DNA from: Gammaproteobacteria bacterium
GTDB taxonomy: Bacteria; Pseudomonadota; Gammaproteobacteria; Chromatiales; Chromatiaceae
Assembly (NCBI GenBank): GCA_030148485.1
Contig: JASBTJ010000068.1
Coordinates: 1 to 64,000, forward strand
Direction: 5' to 3'
Length of the DNA: 64,000 nucleotides
Each line of letters opens with the position of its first letter. Position 1 is the first letter of the stretch. This document shows positions 26,353 through 34,910 of the stretch, in pieces. The position numbers were made by a program, and so were the translations under genes. The notes below the pieces were generated by a model. It worked only from the letters and a program-made list of their open reading frames with translations, made no database searches and was not told where the DNA came from.

Positions 26353-27753
26353 ATGGCAACATTGATCTTCAACGGCGCCGCCGAACAAGTCACCGGGTCG
26401 AACCACCTGCTCAGCACCCACGGCGGCAAGGTGTTGTTCGATTGCGGCATTTTCCAAGGGGGCGGGGACGACAACGAAGCCCGCAATGCCGCGCCTTTCC
26501 CCTTCGACGCCAAGGCGATCGACGCCGTGGTGTTGACCCATGCGCATCTCGACCATTCCGGGCGTCTGCCGCTACTCGCCAAACGGGGCTTCACTGGGCC
26601 CGTTTACGCGACGCGCGCCACCCACGACCTGCTGGAGGTCATGCTCAAGGATGCGGCGTTTCTGGAACAGAAAGACGCCGAATGGGAAAACCGTCGGCGT
26701 CAGCGCGCCGGTCAACCGCCGGTCGAGCCGGCCTTTACCATCGAAGACGTGGAACAGGTGCTGACGCAGCGTCAAGCGCTGGACTATCACCAAACCGAAA
26801 GCGTGCTGCCGGATGTGAAGATCACGCTGGTCAATGCCGGCCATATCCTCGGCGCGGCAAGTGTCATTGCCGATATAGGCAAGCCGGGCAGCACTCGGCG
26901 GCTGGTGATCAGCGGCGACCTGGGCAACCATTGCTCGCCATTGATGAAGGATCCCGAGCCGATCCAGGACGCCGACGTGGTGTTGATGGAATCGACCTAT
27001 GGCGACCGGGATCATAAGCCGTTGGCCGACACCCTGGACGAGTTCGACCAGATCCTGCACGCGGCAAGCGACAACGGCGGCAATGTGATCATCCCGTCGT
27101 TTGCCGTGGGACGCACACAAGACCTTATCTACTGGCTCGGTCGCTTCTGGCGTGACGGCAAGCTCAACCGCCACCAGGTGTTCATCGATTCACCCATGGG
27201 CATTCAAGCCAGCGAGATCTATGAACAACACCACGCACTGTTCAATCATGACGATGCGGAATTTCTCAAGGTGGTTGCACAAGGGTGGCAGGCTTGGCTG
27301 CCGCAACTTCGTTATACCCGCCATACGGATCAGTCGATGATGCTGAACAACATCGACTCTGGAGCGATCATCATCGCCGGCAGCGGCATGTGCACCGGCG
27401 GGCGGGTACGGCATCATCTCAAGCACAACCTGTGGAAACAAAAAGCCCACGTGGTCATCGTCGGCTATCAGGCCCGGGGTACCCTGGGGCGCATGCTGGT
27501 GGACGGCGTCGACACCGTGAAGCTCTACGGCCAGCGGGTGGCGGTGCGCGCGCAGATTCACACCCTAGGCGGGTTCTCGGCGCACGCAGGGCAACAACAA
27601 CTGGTCGATTGGGCGGACCGGTTTCGTAAGGCGTCGCCGCGGTTCTACCTGGTGCACGGCGAACCGGAGGCCCTCTGGGCCCTTGCCGAACGACTGCAAC
27701 AGAAGGGCCTGCAAGCGGCCATTGCCACCGAAGGCCAGCGCATCGACATTTGA
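26353..27753 (+). CDS. MBL-fold/beta-CASP hydrolase with RNA specificity domain
   Basis: A 466-residue metallo-beta-lactamase-fold nuclease. The zinc motif HAHLDHSGRLPLL is near residue 63, ESTYGDRDH near 215 is the beta-CASP start, and the final block TLGGFSAHAGQQQLVDW (about 410) with VHGEPEAL is the RMMBL RNA-specificity region. Relatives include CPSF-like and RNase J-like enzymes, so an RNA-processing role is likely, but the substrate is not known. Intact and full-length. Confidence 0.88.
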   Translation: MATLIFNGAAEQVTGSNHLLSTHGGKVLFDCGIFQGGGDDNEARNAAPFPFDAKAIDAVVLTHAHLDHSGRLPLLAKRGFTGPVYATRATHDLLEVMLKDAAFLEQKDAEWENRRRQRAGQPPVEPAFTIEDVEQVLTQRQALDYHQTESVLPDVKITLVNAGHILGAASVIADIGKPGSTRRLVISGDLGNHCSPLMKDPEPIQDADVVLMESTYGDRDHKPLADTLDEFDQILHAASDNGGNVIIPSFAVGRTQDLIYWLGRFWRDGKLNRHQVFIDSPMGIQASEIYEQHHALFNHDDAEFLKVVAQGWQAWLPQLRYTRHTDQSMMLNNIDSGAIIIAGSGMCTGGRVRHHLKHNLWKQKAHVVIVGYQARGTLGRMLVDGVDTVKLYGQRVAVRAQIHTLGGFSAHAGQQQLVDWADRFRKASPRFYLVHGEPEALWALAERLQQKGLQAAIATEGQRIDI

Positions 27754-27766
27754 CGCCAGGCTTCGG

Positions 27767-28003
27767 CTAGCGCGCCTCGCGGATCCGCTGTTCGGTTTCC
27801 TGGGCTTGCTGGTTGGTTTGCTCGACGCTCTGACGGGCCGTATCGAGCATGTCGTTGTATTCCCGGCCCAGCCCCCCGCCGAAGTTCTCGGGCCGTTTGG
27901 AGACGGCGTCTTCCGCCGTCCCCGCCCCGTCACCCTGACCGCTGCAGCCGGCAAAGAACAATGACGTGCCCATCAGCAGAACGGATAAGGATTTCGTCAG
28001 CAT
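27767..28003 (-). CDS. Small lipoprotein
   Basis: A 78-residue protein with a lipoprotein signal peptide (MLTKSLSVLLMGTSLFFAGC; lipobox FAGC, cysteine 20). The mature part is short, charged and helical (EYNDMLDTARQSVEQTNQQAQE), likely a coiled coil. No family is recognised. It ends 13 bases from the convergent MBL gene and lies just downstream of the pirin gene on the same strand, possibly as its last operon member. Confidence 0.72.
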   Translation of the reverse strand: MLTKSLSVLLMGTSLFFAGCSGQGDGAGTAEDAVSKRPENFGGGLGREYNDMLDTARQSVEQTNQQAQETEQRIREAR

Positions 28004-28033
28004 GGTACGGTCTCCTGCCGGTCTCGCCGGCGG

Positions 28034-28915
28034 TCAGAAATTTCCCGATTGATAGTCGGAAAACGCTTGGCGGACTTCCGCTTGGGTGTTCATCACAAAG
28101 GGCCCGCCTCGGGCCACCGGTTCGTTCAACGGTTGCCCGGCGACCAGCAGAAATCTCGCCCCCTGCCCCCCCGCCTGCAGTCGCACGCCGCCTTCGGCAC
28201 GACTGAGGACGGCCATTTCATCCTTGCCCACGGCCACCGGTTGGTCGTCCAGGTCCTGTAGTCGCGCTTCGCCATCGAAAACGAAGACGAAGGCATTGTG
28301 CTCCGCAGGCAACGGCTCCGCAAAATGGCTGCCCGGTGCCAGGGTGACGTCGAAATAACGGGGCTCGGTCAGCGGCTGGTGCACCGGCCCGGCGGTACCG
28401 CGCGCCGTCCGACCCGCCACCACCTTGACGCTGACGCCGTCCTCACGCCCTTCGCCCGGGATCTCGGCCGCGGCATATTCCTGATACGCCGGCGGGTCCA
28501 TTTTGTGCGCAGCGGGCAGATTGACCCAAAGCTGGAATCCGGCCAGCAGGCCGTCGCGCTGCTCCGGCATCTCCGAGTGCACGATACCGCGCCCGGCTGT
28601 CATCCACTGCACCCCGCCTTCACCGATCACACCCTCATGCCCGGCATTGTCCTTGTGACGCATGTGTCCGTTGAGGATATAGGTCACGGTCTCGAAACCG
28701 CGATGGGGATGGGCAGGAAAACCCGCGATGTAGTCGTCGGGGTTGTCCGAACGAAACACGTCGAGCATCAGAAACGGATCGAGCATGGCAAGCTCCGGCG
28801 TGCCGATCACGCGGGTCAATTCAACGCCGGCACCGTCACTGGTGGCCATGCCACGTATCCGTCGGGTGACACGGCAGGCCTCGCCGACCGATGTGCGTTC
28901 CACGATAGCAGTCAT
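28034..28915 (-). CDS. Pirin family protein
   Basis: A 293-residue bicupin. The N-terminal cupin carries the pirin metal motif (FPAHPHRGFETVTYIL, then TAGRGIVHSEMPEQ), giving two His, a third His and a Glu for iron. Bacterial pirins can act as quercetinases or redox-sensing partners. I choose ATG 28915 because GGGAG lies 7 bases upstream; an earlier in-frame start at 28936 is weaker. It follows azoR by 17 bases and is third in the doxX-azoR-pirin operon. Confidence 0.9.
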   Translation of the reverse strand: MTAIVERTSVGEACRVTRRIRGMATSDGAGVELTRVIGTPELAMLDPFLMLDVFRSDNPDDYIAGFPAHPHRGFETVTYILNGHMRHKDNAGHEGVIGEGGVQWMTAGRGIVHSEMPEQRDGLLAGFQLWVNLPAAHKMDPPAYQEYAAAEIPGEGREDGVSVKVVAGRTARGTAGPVHQPLTEPRYFDVTLAPGSHFAEPLPAEHNAFVFVFDGEARLQDLDDQPVAVGKDEMAVLSRAEGGVRLQAGGQGARFLLVAGQPLNEPVARGGPFVMNTQAEVRQAFSDYQSGNF

Positions 28916-28932
28916 TGCAAACTCCCGGCCGA

Positions 28933-29550
28933 TCATGCGGCCCTATGGGGATTATCGAACAAGGCGTTCAATTGGCGTTGGGCGGTCTCCAGCGCCTGTT
29001 CGGGTTCAAAGTCCAAGCGCTCGGCCGCTATCAGCCGCACGTTGCGGATACCGATGAAGCCGAAGATATGCTTCATATAGCCGGTGGCGAAATCCATGGC
29101 GCTACCCACGGGTACACCGCCGGTCGCGGTCAGCAGGGTGACCGGTCGATCCGCCAGTAGTCCCACCGGACCCTGTTCCGAATAGGCGAAGGTCTCCCGC
29201 GCACGGCACACCAGATCGATCCAGGCCTTGATCGAGGCGGGCACACCGAAATTGTACATCGGCACGCCCACCACGATTTCGTCCGCCTGACGCAATTCGT
29301 CGATCAGCCGATCCGACAATGCCAGCGCGTCCCGCTGATCGGCGTCACGCTGGTCGGGGTCGGTGAAATTGGCCGCCACCCAATCCGCGTTCACCTGCGG
29401 TAAGGCGTCGATCAGATCCCGCCGGACAACCTGCCCTTCCGGACAGGAGGCCAGCCAACGACGTTCGAAGGTATCACCCAGCGCCCGGGTCACCGAGTCG
29501 GCAACCCGCGCACTCGCATCGATCCGCAGCAATGTGGTCGGCTTAGCCAT
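28933..29550 (-). CDS. azoR: FMN-dependent NADH-azoreductase
   Basis: A 205-residue flavodoxin-like quinone/azo reductase. Features: start TLLRIDASARVADSVTR (FMN phosphate site), VGVPMYNFGVPASIKAWID (flavin site) and LTATGGVPVGS. It reduces quinones and azo compounds by two electrons, sparing the cell semiquinone radicals. The ATG at 29550 overlaps the end of the doxX gene by 8 bases, so the two are coupled. Divergent from a LysR regulator that probably controls the operon. Confidence 0.92.
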   Translation of the reverse strand: MAKPTTLLRIDASARVADSVTRALGDTFERRWLASCPEGQVVRRDLIDALPQVNADWVAANFTDPDQRDADQRDALALSDRLIDELRQADEIVVGVPMYNFGVPASIKAWIDLVCRARETFAYSEQGPVGLLADRPVTLLTATGGVPVGSAMDFATGYMKHIFGFIGIRNVRLIAAERLDFEPEQALETAQRQLNALFDNPHRAA

Positions 29551-29986
29551 GATCACCCCCCAGTCGGGCAAAACGACGGTCCAACGACAAGCTACCGCCA
29601 CCGACCGCGGCAAAACCGAGCAGGCCGCCCACCACCATCAGATTCTTCATGAACAGGATCGCCTGGGTGCCATCGCCCAGGTTGGCGTGAAACAGCGCCG
29701 CGGCAAGCACGGTAAAGATCGCCAGGCCGAGCGCCGCCAGCCGGGTACGATAGCCGATGGCCAGCGCCAGACCGGCACCGATCTCCAAGGCGATCACCAG
29801 CGGCAACAGACCGCCCGGGACGCCCATGGCTTCCATGTACCCCTGGGTGCCGCTGTAGGCAGCGAGCTTCTGCATGCCGGCGGTGGCGAACACACCCCCA
29901 ATCAACAGCCGCCCGAGCAATGGGCCTATATCGCCCCATGTGTTGCCCGCGTCGCTTTGCACGGAATTCAAGGTAGTCGTTTGCAT
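29543..29986 (-). CDS. DoxX family membrane protein
   Basis: A 147-residue membrane protein with four predicted helices (LLGRLLIGGVFATAGMQKL; LLPLVIALEIGAGLALAIGY; LAALGLAIFTVLAAALF; FMKNLMVVGGLLGFAAVGG). This is the DoxX/DoxD layout, common next to quinone-reductase and pirin genes. I start at ATG 29986 because GGGAG is about 6 bases upstream, whereas ATG 29992 touches that site. First gene of the operon. Confidence 0.88.
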   Translation of the reverse strand: MQTTTLNSVQSDAGNTWGDIGPLLGRLLIGGVFATAGMQKLAAYSGTQGYMEAMGVPGGLLPLVIALEIGAGLALAIGYRTRLAALGLAIFTVLAAALFHANLGDGTQAILFMKNLMVVGGLLGFAAVGGGSLSLDRRFARLGGDHG

Positions 29987-30098
29987 CGTCATCTCCCTAA
30001 GACTGTATTGATCGAGCCGGGGCGCTAGGCCTCGGTTGAGAGAGAGTCTGGATGTTGAGTTTAAAAAGATAAACACACCAACACGGCAAACACTATTC

Positions 30099-30104
30099 TA
30101 TAAT
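30099..30104 (+). promoter_or_regulatory. TATAAT -10 box for the LysR gene, leaderless mRNA likely
   Basis: A perfect TATAAT lies only 10 bases before the LysR ATG at 30115, and no ribosome binding site precedes that ATG. Transcription would start about at the start codon, which suggests a leaderless or near-leaderless mRNA. No matching -35 box was seen at normal spacing, as often in regulator genes that control themselves. Confidence 0.5.
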
Positions 30105-30114
30105 TTGCAACAAT

Positions 30115-31041
30115 ATGGATAAGTTCGCCGATATCGAAACCTTCGTGACCGTTGTGGACACCGGTAGCTTCAGTGCCGCTGCCGAGCGCCTGGACGTCGC
30201 CAAATCAGCCATCAGTCGCCGGGTGAGCGCCCTTGAAGCGCGGCTGGGCGTGAAGCTGCTCAATCGCACCACACGCCGCCTCAGTCTGACCGATGCAGGG
30301 CGGGATTTTCACGCCCGCGCCGGTCGCATACTGGCCGATCTCAACGAGGCCGAGCAGGCCGTTGGCGACACCGACTGCCAGTTGCGCGGACGAATCCGCA
30401 TAGCGGCGCCGCTGAGCTTCGGCTTGCAGCATCTGGCGCCGGCCATCACCGCTTTCGCCGTGCAACATCCCCAGGTGCAACTGGATCTGGACCTGAACGA
30501 CCGTGAGGTCAGTCTGGTGGAGGAAGGGGTCGACATGGCGGTGCGTATCGGGGAATTGGCGGATTCCACGTTAATTGCCCGGCGGTTGTGCCAAATTCGC
30601 CGTGTGGCGGTGGCCAGCCCGGCTTACCTGGCGACACACGGTGAACCGCAAACCCCCGACGATCTGACACATCATCACGGCCTGCGGTATACCAACATCC
30701 CACGTCAGAAGCATTGGCATTTTGTCGGGTCCGACGGCCGATTGTACGCCCCCGCGGTACCGGATCGACTGACCGCCAACAACGGCGAACTGCTCAATCG
30801 CGCCACCATCGATGGACTGGGCGTCGGCGCCCCGCCGACCTTTGTCGCCTACCGGGAATTGGCGGCCGGCACGCTGCGGCCGATTTTGCAGGACTTCACG
30901 TTGCCCGGCGTGGCGATGTACGCGGTATTTCCACCCGGGCGCTATCAATCCCGCCGGGTAAGGGTCTTTGCCGATTTTCTGGCTGAACAGTTCGCCGATC
31001 CGCCTTACTGGGACAGCTTCGCGCAACTGCGCACGCCGTGA
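30115..31041 (+). CDS. LysR family transcriptional regulator
   Basis: A 308-residue LysR protein. The N-terminal helix-turn-helix is clear (FSAAAERLDVAKSAISRRVSALEARLGVKLLNRTTRRLSLTDAG). The rest is a two-lobed effector domain of the type-2 periplasmic fold. It is divergent from doxX-azoR-pirin with a 128-base gap, the classic arrangement of a LysR activator and its target. The likely inducers are quinones or other electrophiles, inferred from azoR and pirin. Confidence 0.93.
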   Translation: MDKFADIETFVTVVDTGSFSAAAERLDVAKSAISRRVSALEARLGVKLLNRTTRRLSLTDAGRDFHARAGRILADLNEAEQAVGDTDCQLRGRIRIAAPLSFGLQHLAPAITAFAVQHPQVQLDLDLNDREVSLVEEGVDMAVRIGELADSTLIARRLCQIRRVAVASPAYLATHGEPQTPDDLTHHHGLRYTNIPRQKHWHFVGSDGRLYAPAVPDRLTANNGELLNRATIDGLGVGAPPTFVAYRELAAGTLRPILQDFTLPGVAMYAVFPPGRYQSRRVRVFADFLAEQFADPPYWDSFAQLRTP

Positions 31042-31239
31042 GCCCAGTCGCCCACCAGACGCTGGCTGAGCCTGGCGGCACTTGGCGTAGCCCGGATTGT
31101 CCATATCCCGGTCGATGGCACCGACACGTATCCCTGTCGGCTTGGCAAAGCCTATTCGGCACCAGTACTGATCGCCGACGAAGCGCGCGACAGTTATGCT
31201 TGACAGCACAACCACCCCCGGACGAACAGAGACATCCTC

Positions 31240-32325
31240 ATGCAGCCAGCCAGACACAGATCCCGACTCCCGGTAATAACCGTCGCCCTGCTTGGGTTCG
31301 TGATCCTGTCCGCATGCACAGCGCCGACCACCCGCCGCAGCGCGCCGGACACCCAACAGGTCGCCGCCGAGCGCGAGAAGCAACGCGAGATCGCCGTGGA
31401 TTACAAGGTCCGCCAGTACGTGCGGCTGTTCCGGGTGTCCTATCCATTGCTCGCTGCCACGGCACCGATGTGCGAAGGCCGCCATCGACCGGGGTTGGGC
31501 TATATCCTGATCAGCCGCGACGACTTTGCCGAGGACATGCGTCCGGCCGCCTCCCGGGTATTCCAACTGGGCGGCGGGCTGCAGATACTCGACGTGTTTG
31601 CCGACACGCCTGCCGCTCGCGCAGGTCTGCAAGCCGGCGATGAATTGCTCAGCGTGGATGATTTCCGGGTCGGCGGGGAACGGGGCATGGAAATCCGTCT
31701 GAATCAATTCCTGCGCAACGGCGATCCGCGCAAACCCCGCCGCTTCACGGTGTCGCGCAATGGTCGCCAGCTGACCACCACGGTGCGACCGGATACGGTG
31801 TGCGACTATGGTCTGGGCATCAATGGCGCCGGCGAAGTGAATGCCATGGCGGACGGCGACAACGTCATCGTCACCAAGGGCATGATGCGCTTCGCCGAGA
31901 CCGACCAGGAACTGGCGCTGGTGGTGGCGCACGAGCTGGCGCACAACACCATGAAACACATCGATGCCAAACGCACCAACGCCACCGGCGGCCTGATCCT
32001 CGACGTGTTGGCCGCCGCCGCCGGGGTGAACACCCAGGGATTGTTCAGCAACATCGGCGCCAGCGCCTATTCTCAGGACTTCGAGTCCGAGGCGGACTAC
32101 GTGGGCATGTATATCATGGCCCGAGCCGGTCAGCCGCTGCGCGGCGCAGCCGACTTCTGGCGACGCATGGCCGCCGAGCACCCCGCCAGCATCGCCAGCA
32201 GTCACAGCGCCAGTCACCCGGCGTCTGCCGAACGTTTCGTGAGTCTCGAACAGACGGTTCGCGAGATCCAAGCGAAACAGGCGCGCCACCAAACGCTGCT
32301 CCCGGAACGCGAAGGCCGGCGGTGA
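31240..32325 (+). CDS. M48 family metallopeptidase lipoprotein with PDZ domain
   Basis: A 361-residue lipoprotein (lipobox LSAC, cysteine about 27). A PDZ-like domain comes first (about 105-185; GLQILDVFADTPAARAGLQAGDELLSVD), then the zinc peptidase with HELAHNTMKH (HEXXH) and a downstream ESEADYVGMYIMARAG holding the third zinc ligand. It resembles periplasmic M48 proteases such as BepA/LoiP that guard outer-membrane assembly, but the PDZ-first order differs from BepA. The preceding 198 bases have no gene. Confidence 0.88.
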   Translation: MQPARHRSRLPVITVALLGFVILSACTAPTTRRSAPDTQQVAAEREKQREIAVDYKVRQYVRLFRVSYPLLAATAPMCEGRHRPGLGYILISRDDFAEDMRPAASRVFQLGGGLQILDVFADTPAARAGLQAGDELLSVDDFRVGGERGMEIRLNQFLRNGDPRKPRRFTVSRNGRQLTTTVRPDTVCDYGLGINGAGEVNAMADGDNVIVTKGMMRFAETDQELALVVAHELAHNTMKHIDAKRTNATGGLILDVLAAAAGVNTQGLFSNIGASAYSQDFESEADYVGMYIMARAGQPLRGAADFWRRMAAEHPASIASSHSASHPASAERFVSLEQTVREIQAKQARHQTLLPEREGRR

Positions 32326-32397
32326 CAGGTCTCCCAGTGTGCCCTCTGTCCACCGGAACAGGCGGCGCCGGCGCCCGTCCAAGCCACGCTCAAAAGA

Positions 32398-32414
32398 TGC
32401 ACCACTTTAGTGCA
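32398..32414 (+). promoter_or_regulatory. NtrC-like enhancer site
   Basis: TGCACCACTTTAGTGCA matches the NtrC consensus TGCACCAwwwTGGTGCA at 15 of 17 positions and is nearly symmetric. It lies about 110 bases upstream of the sigma54-like promoter, a normal distance for an NtrC enhancer, and heads the porin and urea transport genes. A single site was found; glnA-type promoters usually have two. Confidence 0.6.
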
Positions 32415-32522
32415 TTCGCGCACCGGACATGACCATGCGTGAATCCCCCGCGGCGGGCACCACACGCCCCTAGCAGTGGAATGTTTCAGCAATACAATCG
32501 TTTATCCCGCACTTTTTTCCTT

Positions 32523-32538
32523 TGGCATGCTTTTGGCT
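32523..32538 (+). promoter_or_regulatory. Sigma54-like promoter of the porin-urea transport genes
   Basis: TGGCATGCTTTTGGCT carries GG and GC at the exact spacing of the -24/-12 sigma54 element (consensus TGGCACGnnnnTTGCW), with two mismatches. It is 138 bases before the porin start and downstream of the NtrC-like site at 32398. Together they predict nitrogen-limitation control. The gap 32326-32676 holds no gene I can support. Confidence 0.6.
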
Positions 32539-32676
32539 TCTGTTCGCCCTGAATCAGGAGCCCCAACAACATAAACCACGCCGTAAACGTCTTCCGGCAT
32601 GGTGCATAACAAGCAGTCCATGGTGCCGGGGTTCCTGGGTTACGACACCGTTATCGCCAACTTAGGGAATCCGCAT

Positions 32677-33453
32677 ATGCCACAGCTCCGCCACACCGCC
32701 GTATCCACCCTGGTCGCCGCCACCCTGGCCGGCTCACTGCCACTGCTGGCACCCCAAACCGCGCAAGCCGAGTTGTCCGGCAACATCGGCGTCCACTCCA
32801 TGTACCTGTTGCGCGGCATCTTCGAAGAAAACGATTCCACGGCGGTACAGGGTGGTCTGGATTACGCCAGCGAAAGCGGCTTCTACGCCGGCTGGTGGTT
32901 CTCCAATCTCGGTTATAGCTATGACGCAGCGACGGCCACGGTCAGCGACGGCAGCGGTATGGAAAACGACTTCTACGCGGGCTTTTCGGGCAGTGTCGGT
33001 GACTTCGGCTACGGCCTTGGCCTGATCCAGTACGTCTACATCAATGTAGACAATGCCAACCTGACCGAGGCCACCGCCACGCTGAGCTACAGCGATTTCT
33101 ACGTCGGCGCCCAGTACCTGCTGACCGACGGCTGGTGGGGTAACCAGGGTGACATCTATTGGAAAGCCGGCTACTCGGCAGCCCTGCCCAAGAACTTCGA
33201 CCTGGCCGTCGACCTCGGCTACTACACCTACAACAACGACGACAACGCCAAGCTGTGCAACCCGTCGCCGGCAGGGTGTGGCGCGACCGCCAAGGACAGC
33301 GGTTTTCGCCATCTGAACTTCACCCTCTCGCATCCGATCGGCAATACCGGTGCAGACATGTACGTCCAATACACCGTCGCGGGCGAGGATCGTACCGGTA
33401 AGGACTACGACAACAAGGTGGTCGCCGGTATCACCTACGGGTTCGATATCTGA
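32677..33453 (+). CDS. TorF family putative outer-membrane porin
   Basis: A 258-residue exported protein with signal peptide (MPQLRHTAVSTLVAATLAGS...). The mature start LSGNIGVHSMYLLRGIFEE is the hallmark of TorF-family proteins (Gcw_chp). Alternating amphipathic strands fit a beta barrel. I choose ATG 32677, with AGGGA about 9 bases upstream; an earlier in-frame ATG at 32599 would add 26 residues before the signal peptide. It precedes urtABCDE and probably passes urea or other small nitrogen compounds through the outer membrane. Confidence 0.85.
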   Translation: MPQLRHTAVSTLVAATLAGSLPLLAPQTAQAELSGNIGVHSMYLLRGIFEENDSTAVQGGLDYASESGFYAGWWFSNLGYSYDAATATVSDGSGMENDFYAGFSGSVGDFGYGLGLIQYVYINVDNANLTEATATLSYSDFYVGAQYLLTDGWWGNQGDIYWKAGYSAALPKNFDLAVDLGYYTYNNDDNAKLCNPSPAGCGATAKDSGFRHLNFTLSHPIGNTGADMYVQYTVAGEDRTGKDYDNKVVAGITYGFDI

Positions 33454-33467
33454 GGCTGCGCATGTCA

Positions 33468-33491
33468 CGCAGCCCTCGCCTGAGGGCTGCG
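33468..33491 (+). terminator. Attenuating hairpin between porin and urtA
   Basis: A perfect 10-bp stem (CGCAGCCCTC with GAGGGCTGCG, loop GCCT) lies 15 bases after the porin stop and 45 before urtA. With no T-run it is more likely a partial stop or an mRNA-stabilising end, which would let the porin or UrtA be made in different amounts from one transcript. Confidence 0.5.
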
Positions 33492-33536
33492 CCCCCAACA
33501 AGCGCATGACCATCGCTCGTCTACGAGGAGAAATCC

Positions 33537-34826
33537 ATGAAATCCAAGGTACGCGCGCTCGCGCCGGCTCTGCTGGCCTCCTGCTTGGCTGGCGCCGCCA
33601 GCATTGCCCACGCGGCCGACACCATCAAGGTCGGCATCCTGCACTCGCTGTCCGGCACCATGGCGATCAGCGAGACCACACTGAAAGACACCATGCTGAT
33701 GCTCATCGAAGAGCAGAACAAGAAGGGCGGCCTGCTCGGTAAGAAGCTGGAGCCGGTGGTCGTTGACCCCGCCTCCAACTGGCCGCTGTTCGCCGAGAAG
33801 GCCCGTGAGTTGTTGGAGAAGGACAAGGTCGCCGCCACCTTCGGCTGTTGGACCTCGGTATCGCGCAAGTCCGTGCTGCCGGTCTTTGAAGAACTGAACG
33901 GTTTGCTGTTCTACCCGGTGCAATACGAGGCCGAGGAATCCTCCAAGAACGTGTTCTACACCGGCGCCGCGCCCAACCAGCAGGCCATCCCCGCCGTCGA
34001 TTACCTGATGAACGAGGTCGGCGTGAAGCGCTGGGTGCTGGCCGGCACCGACTACGTGTACCCGCGTACCACCAACAAGCTCCTCGAGGCCTACCTGAAG
34101 GCCAAGGGCGTGGCCGCCAAGGACATCATGATCAACTACACGCCCTTCGGCCACTCCGACTGGCAGTCCATCGTGTCCGACATCAAGAAGTTCGGCTCCG
34201 CCGGCAAGAAGACCGCAGTGGTGTCCACCATCAACGGTGATGCGAACGTGCCCTTCTACAAGGAACTGGGCAACCAGGGCATCTCCGCCGAGGACATCCC
34301 GGTGGTCGCCTTCTCCGTGGGTGAAGAGGAACTGTCCGGCATCGACACCAAGCCGCTGGTCGGTCACCTGGCCGCCTGGAACTACTTCCAGAGCGTGGAT
34401 TCCGAGGCGAACGAAGACTTCATCAAGGCCTGGAAGAAGTTCATCAAGAACGACAAGCGCGTGACCAACGATCCCATGGAAGCCCACTACATCGGCTTCA
34501 ACATGTGGGTGAAGGCGGTTGAGAAGGCCGGCACCACCGATCCGGCCGCGGTGCAGGAAGCCATCATCGGCGTGGCGGTACCCAACCTGTCCGGTGGCTA
34601 CTCCGCGATGATGCCCAACCATCACATCACCAAGCCGGTGCTGATCGGCGAGATCCAGGAGGACGGCCAGTTCGAGACCGTGTGGCAGACCTCCGGCCTG
34701 GTGGTCGGCGATGCCTGGTCTGACTTCCTGCCCGGTTCCAAGGACATTATCAGCGACTGGCGCAGGCCGCTGTCGTGCGGCAACTACAACGTCAAGACCG
34801 GCAAGTGCTCCGGCCAGAACTACTGA
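33537..34826 (+). CDS. urtA: Urea ABC transporter, urea-binding protein UrtA
   Basis: A 429-residue periplasmic binding protein of the amide-urea family. Signal peptide MKSKVRALAPALLASCLAGAASIAHA. Characteristic segments: TIKVGILHSLSGTMAISE, VAATFGCWTSVSRKSVLPVFE and GLLFYPVQYEAEESS. It captures urea and delivers it to UrtBC. A strong GAGGAG lies 7 bases before ATG. First gene of urtABCDE. Confidence 0.96.
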   Translation: MKSKVRALAPALLASCLAGAASIAHAADTIKVGILHSLSGTMAISETTLKDTMLMLIEEQNKKGGLLGKKLEPVVVDPASNWPLFAEKARELLEKDKVAATFGCWTSVSRKSVLPVFEELNGLLFYPVQYEAEESSKNVFYTGAAPNQQAIPAVDYLMNEVGVKRWVLAGTDYVYPRTTNKLLEAYLKAKGVAAKDIMINYTPFGHSDWQSIVSDIKKFGSAGKKTAVVSTINGDANVPFYKELGNQGISAEDIPVVAFSVGEEELSGIDTKPLVGHLAAWNYFQSVDSEANEDFIKAWKKFIKNDKRVTNDPMEAHYIGFNMWVKAVEKAGTTDPAAVQEAIIGVAVPNLSGGYSAMMPNHHITKPVLIGEIQEDGQFETVWQTSGLVVGDAWSDFLPGSKDIISDWRRPLSCGNYNVKTGKCSGQNY

Positions 34827-34910
34827 CCTGAGCCGAGCGGTTCGCGGGGCGTCCGAGAGGACGTCCCGCACGCACAATAACAATCCGCCACGGGTACAAC
34901 GGAGTACACC

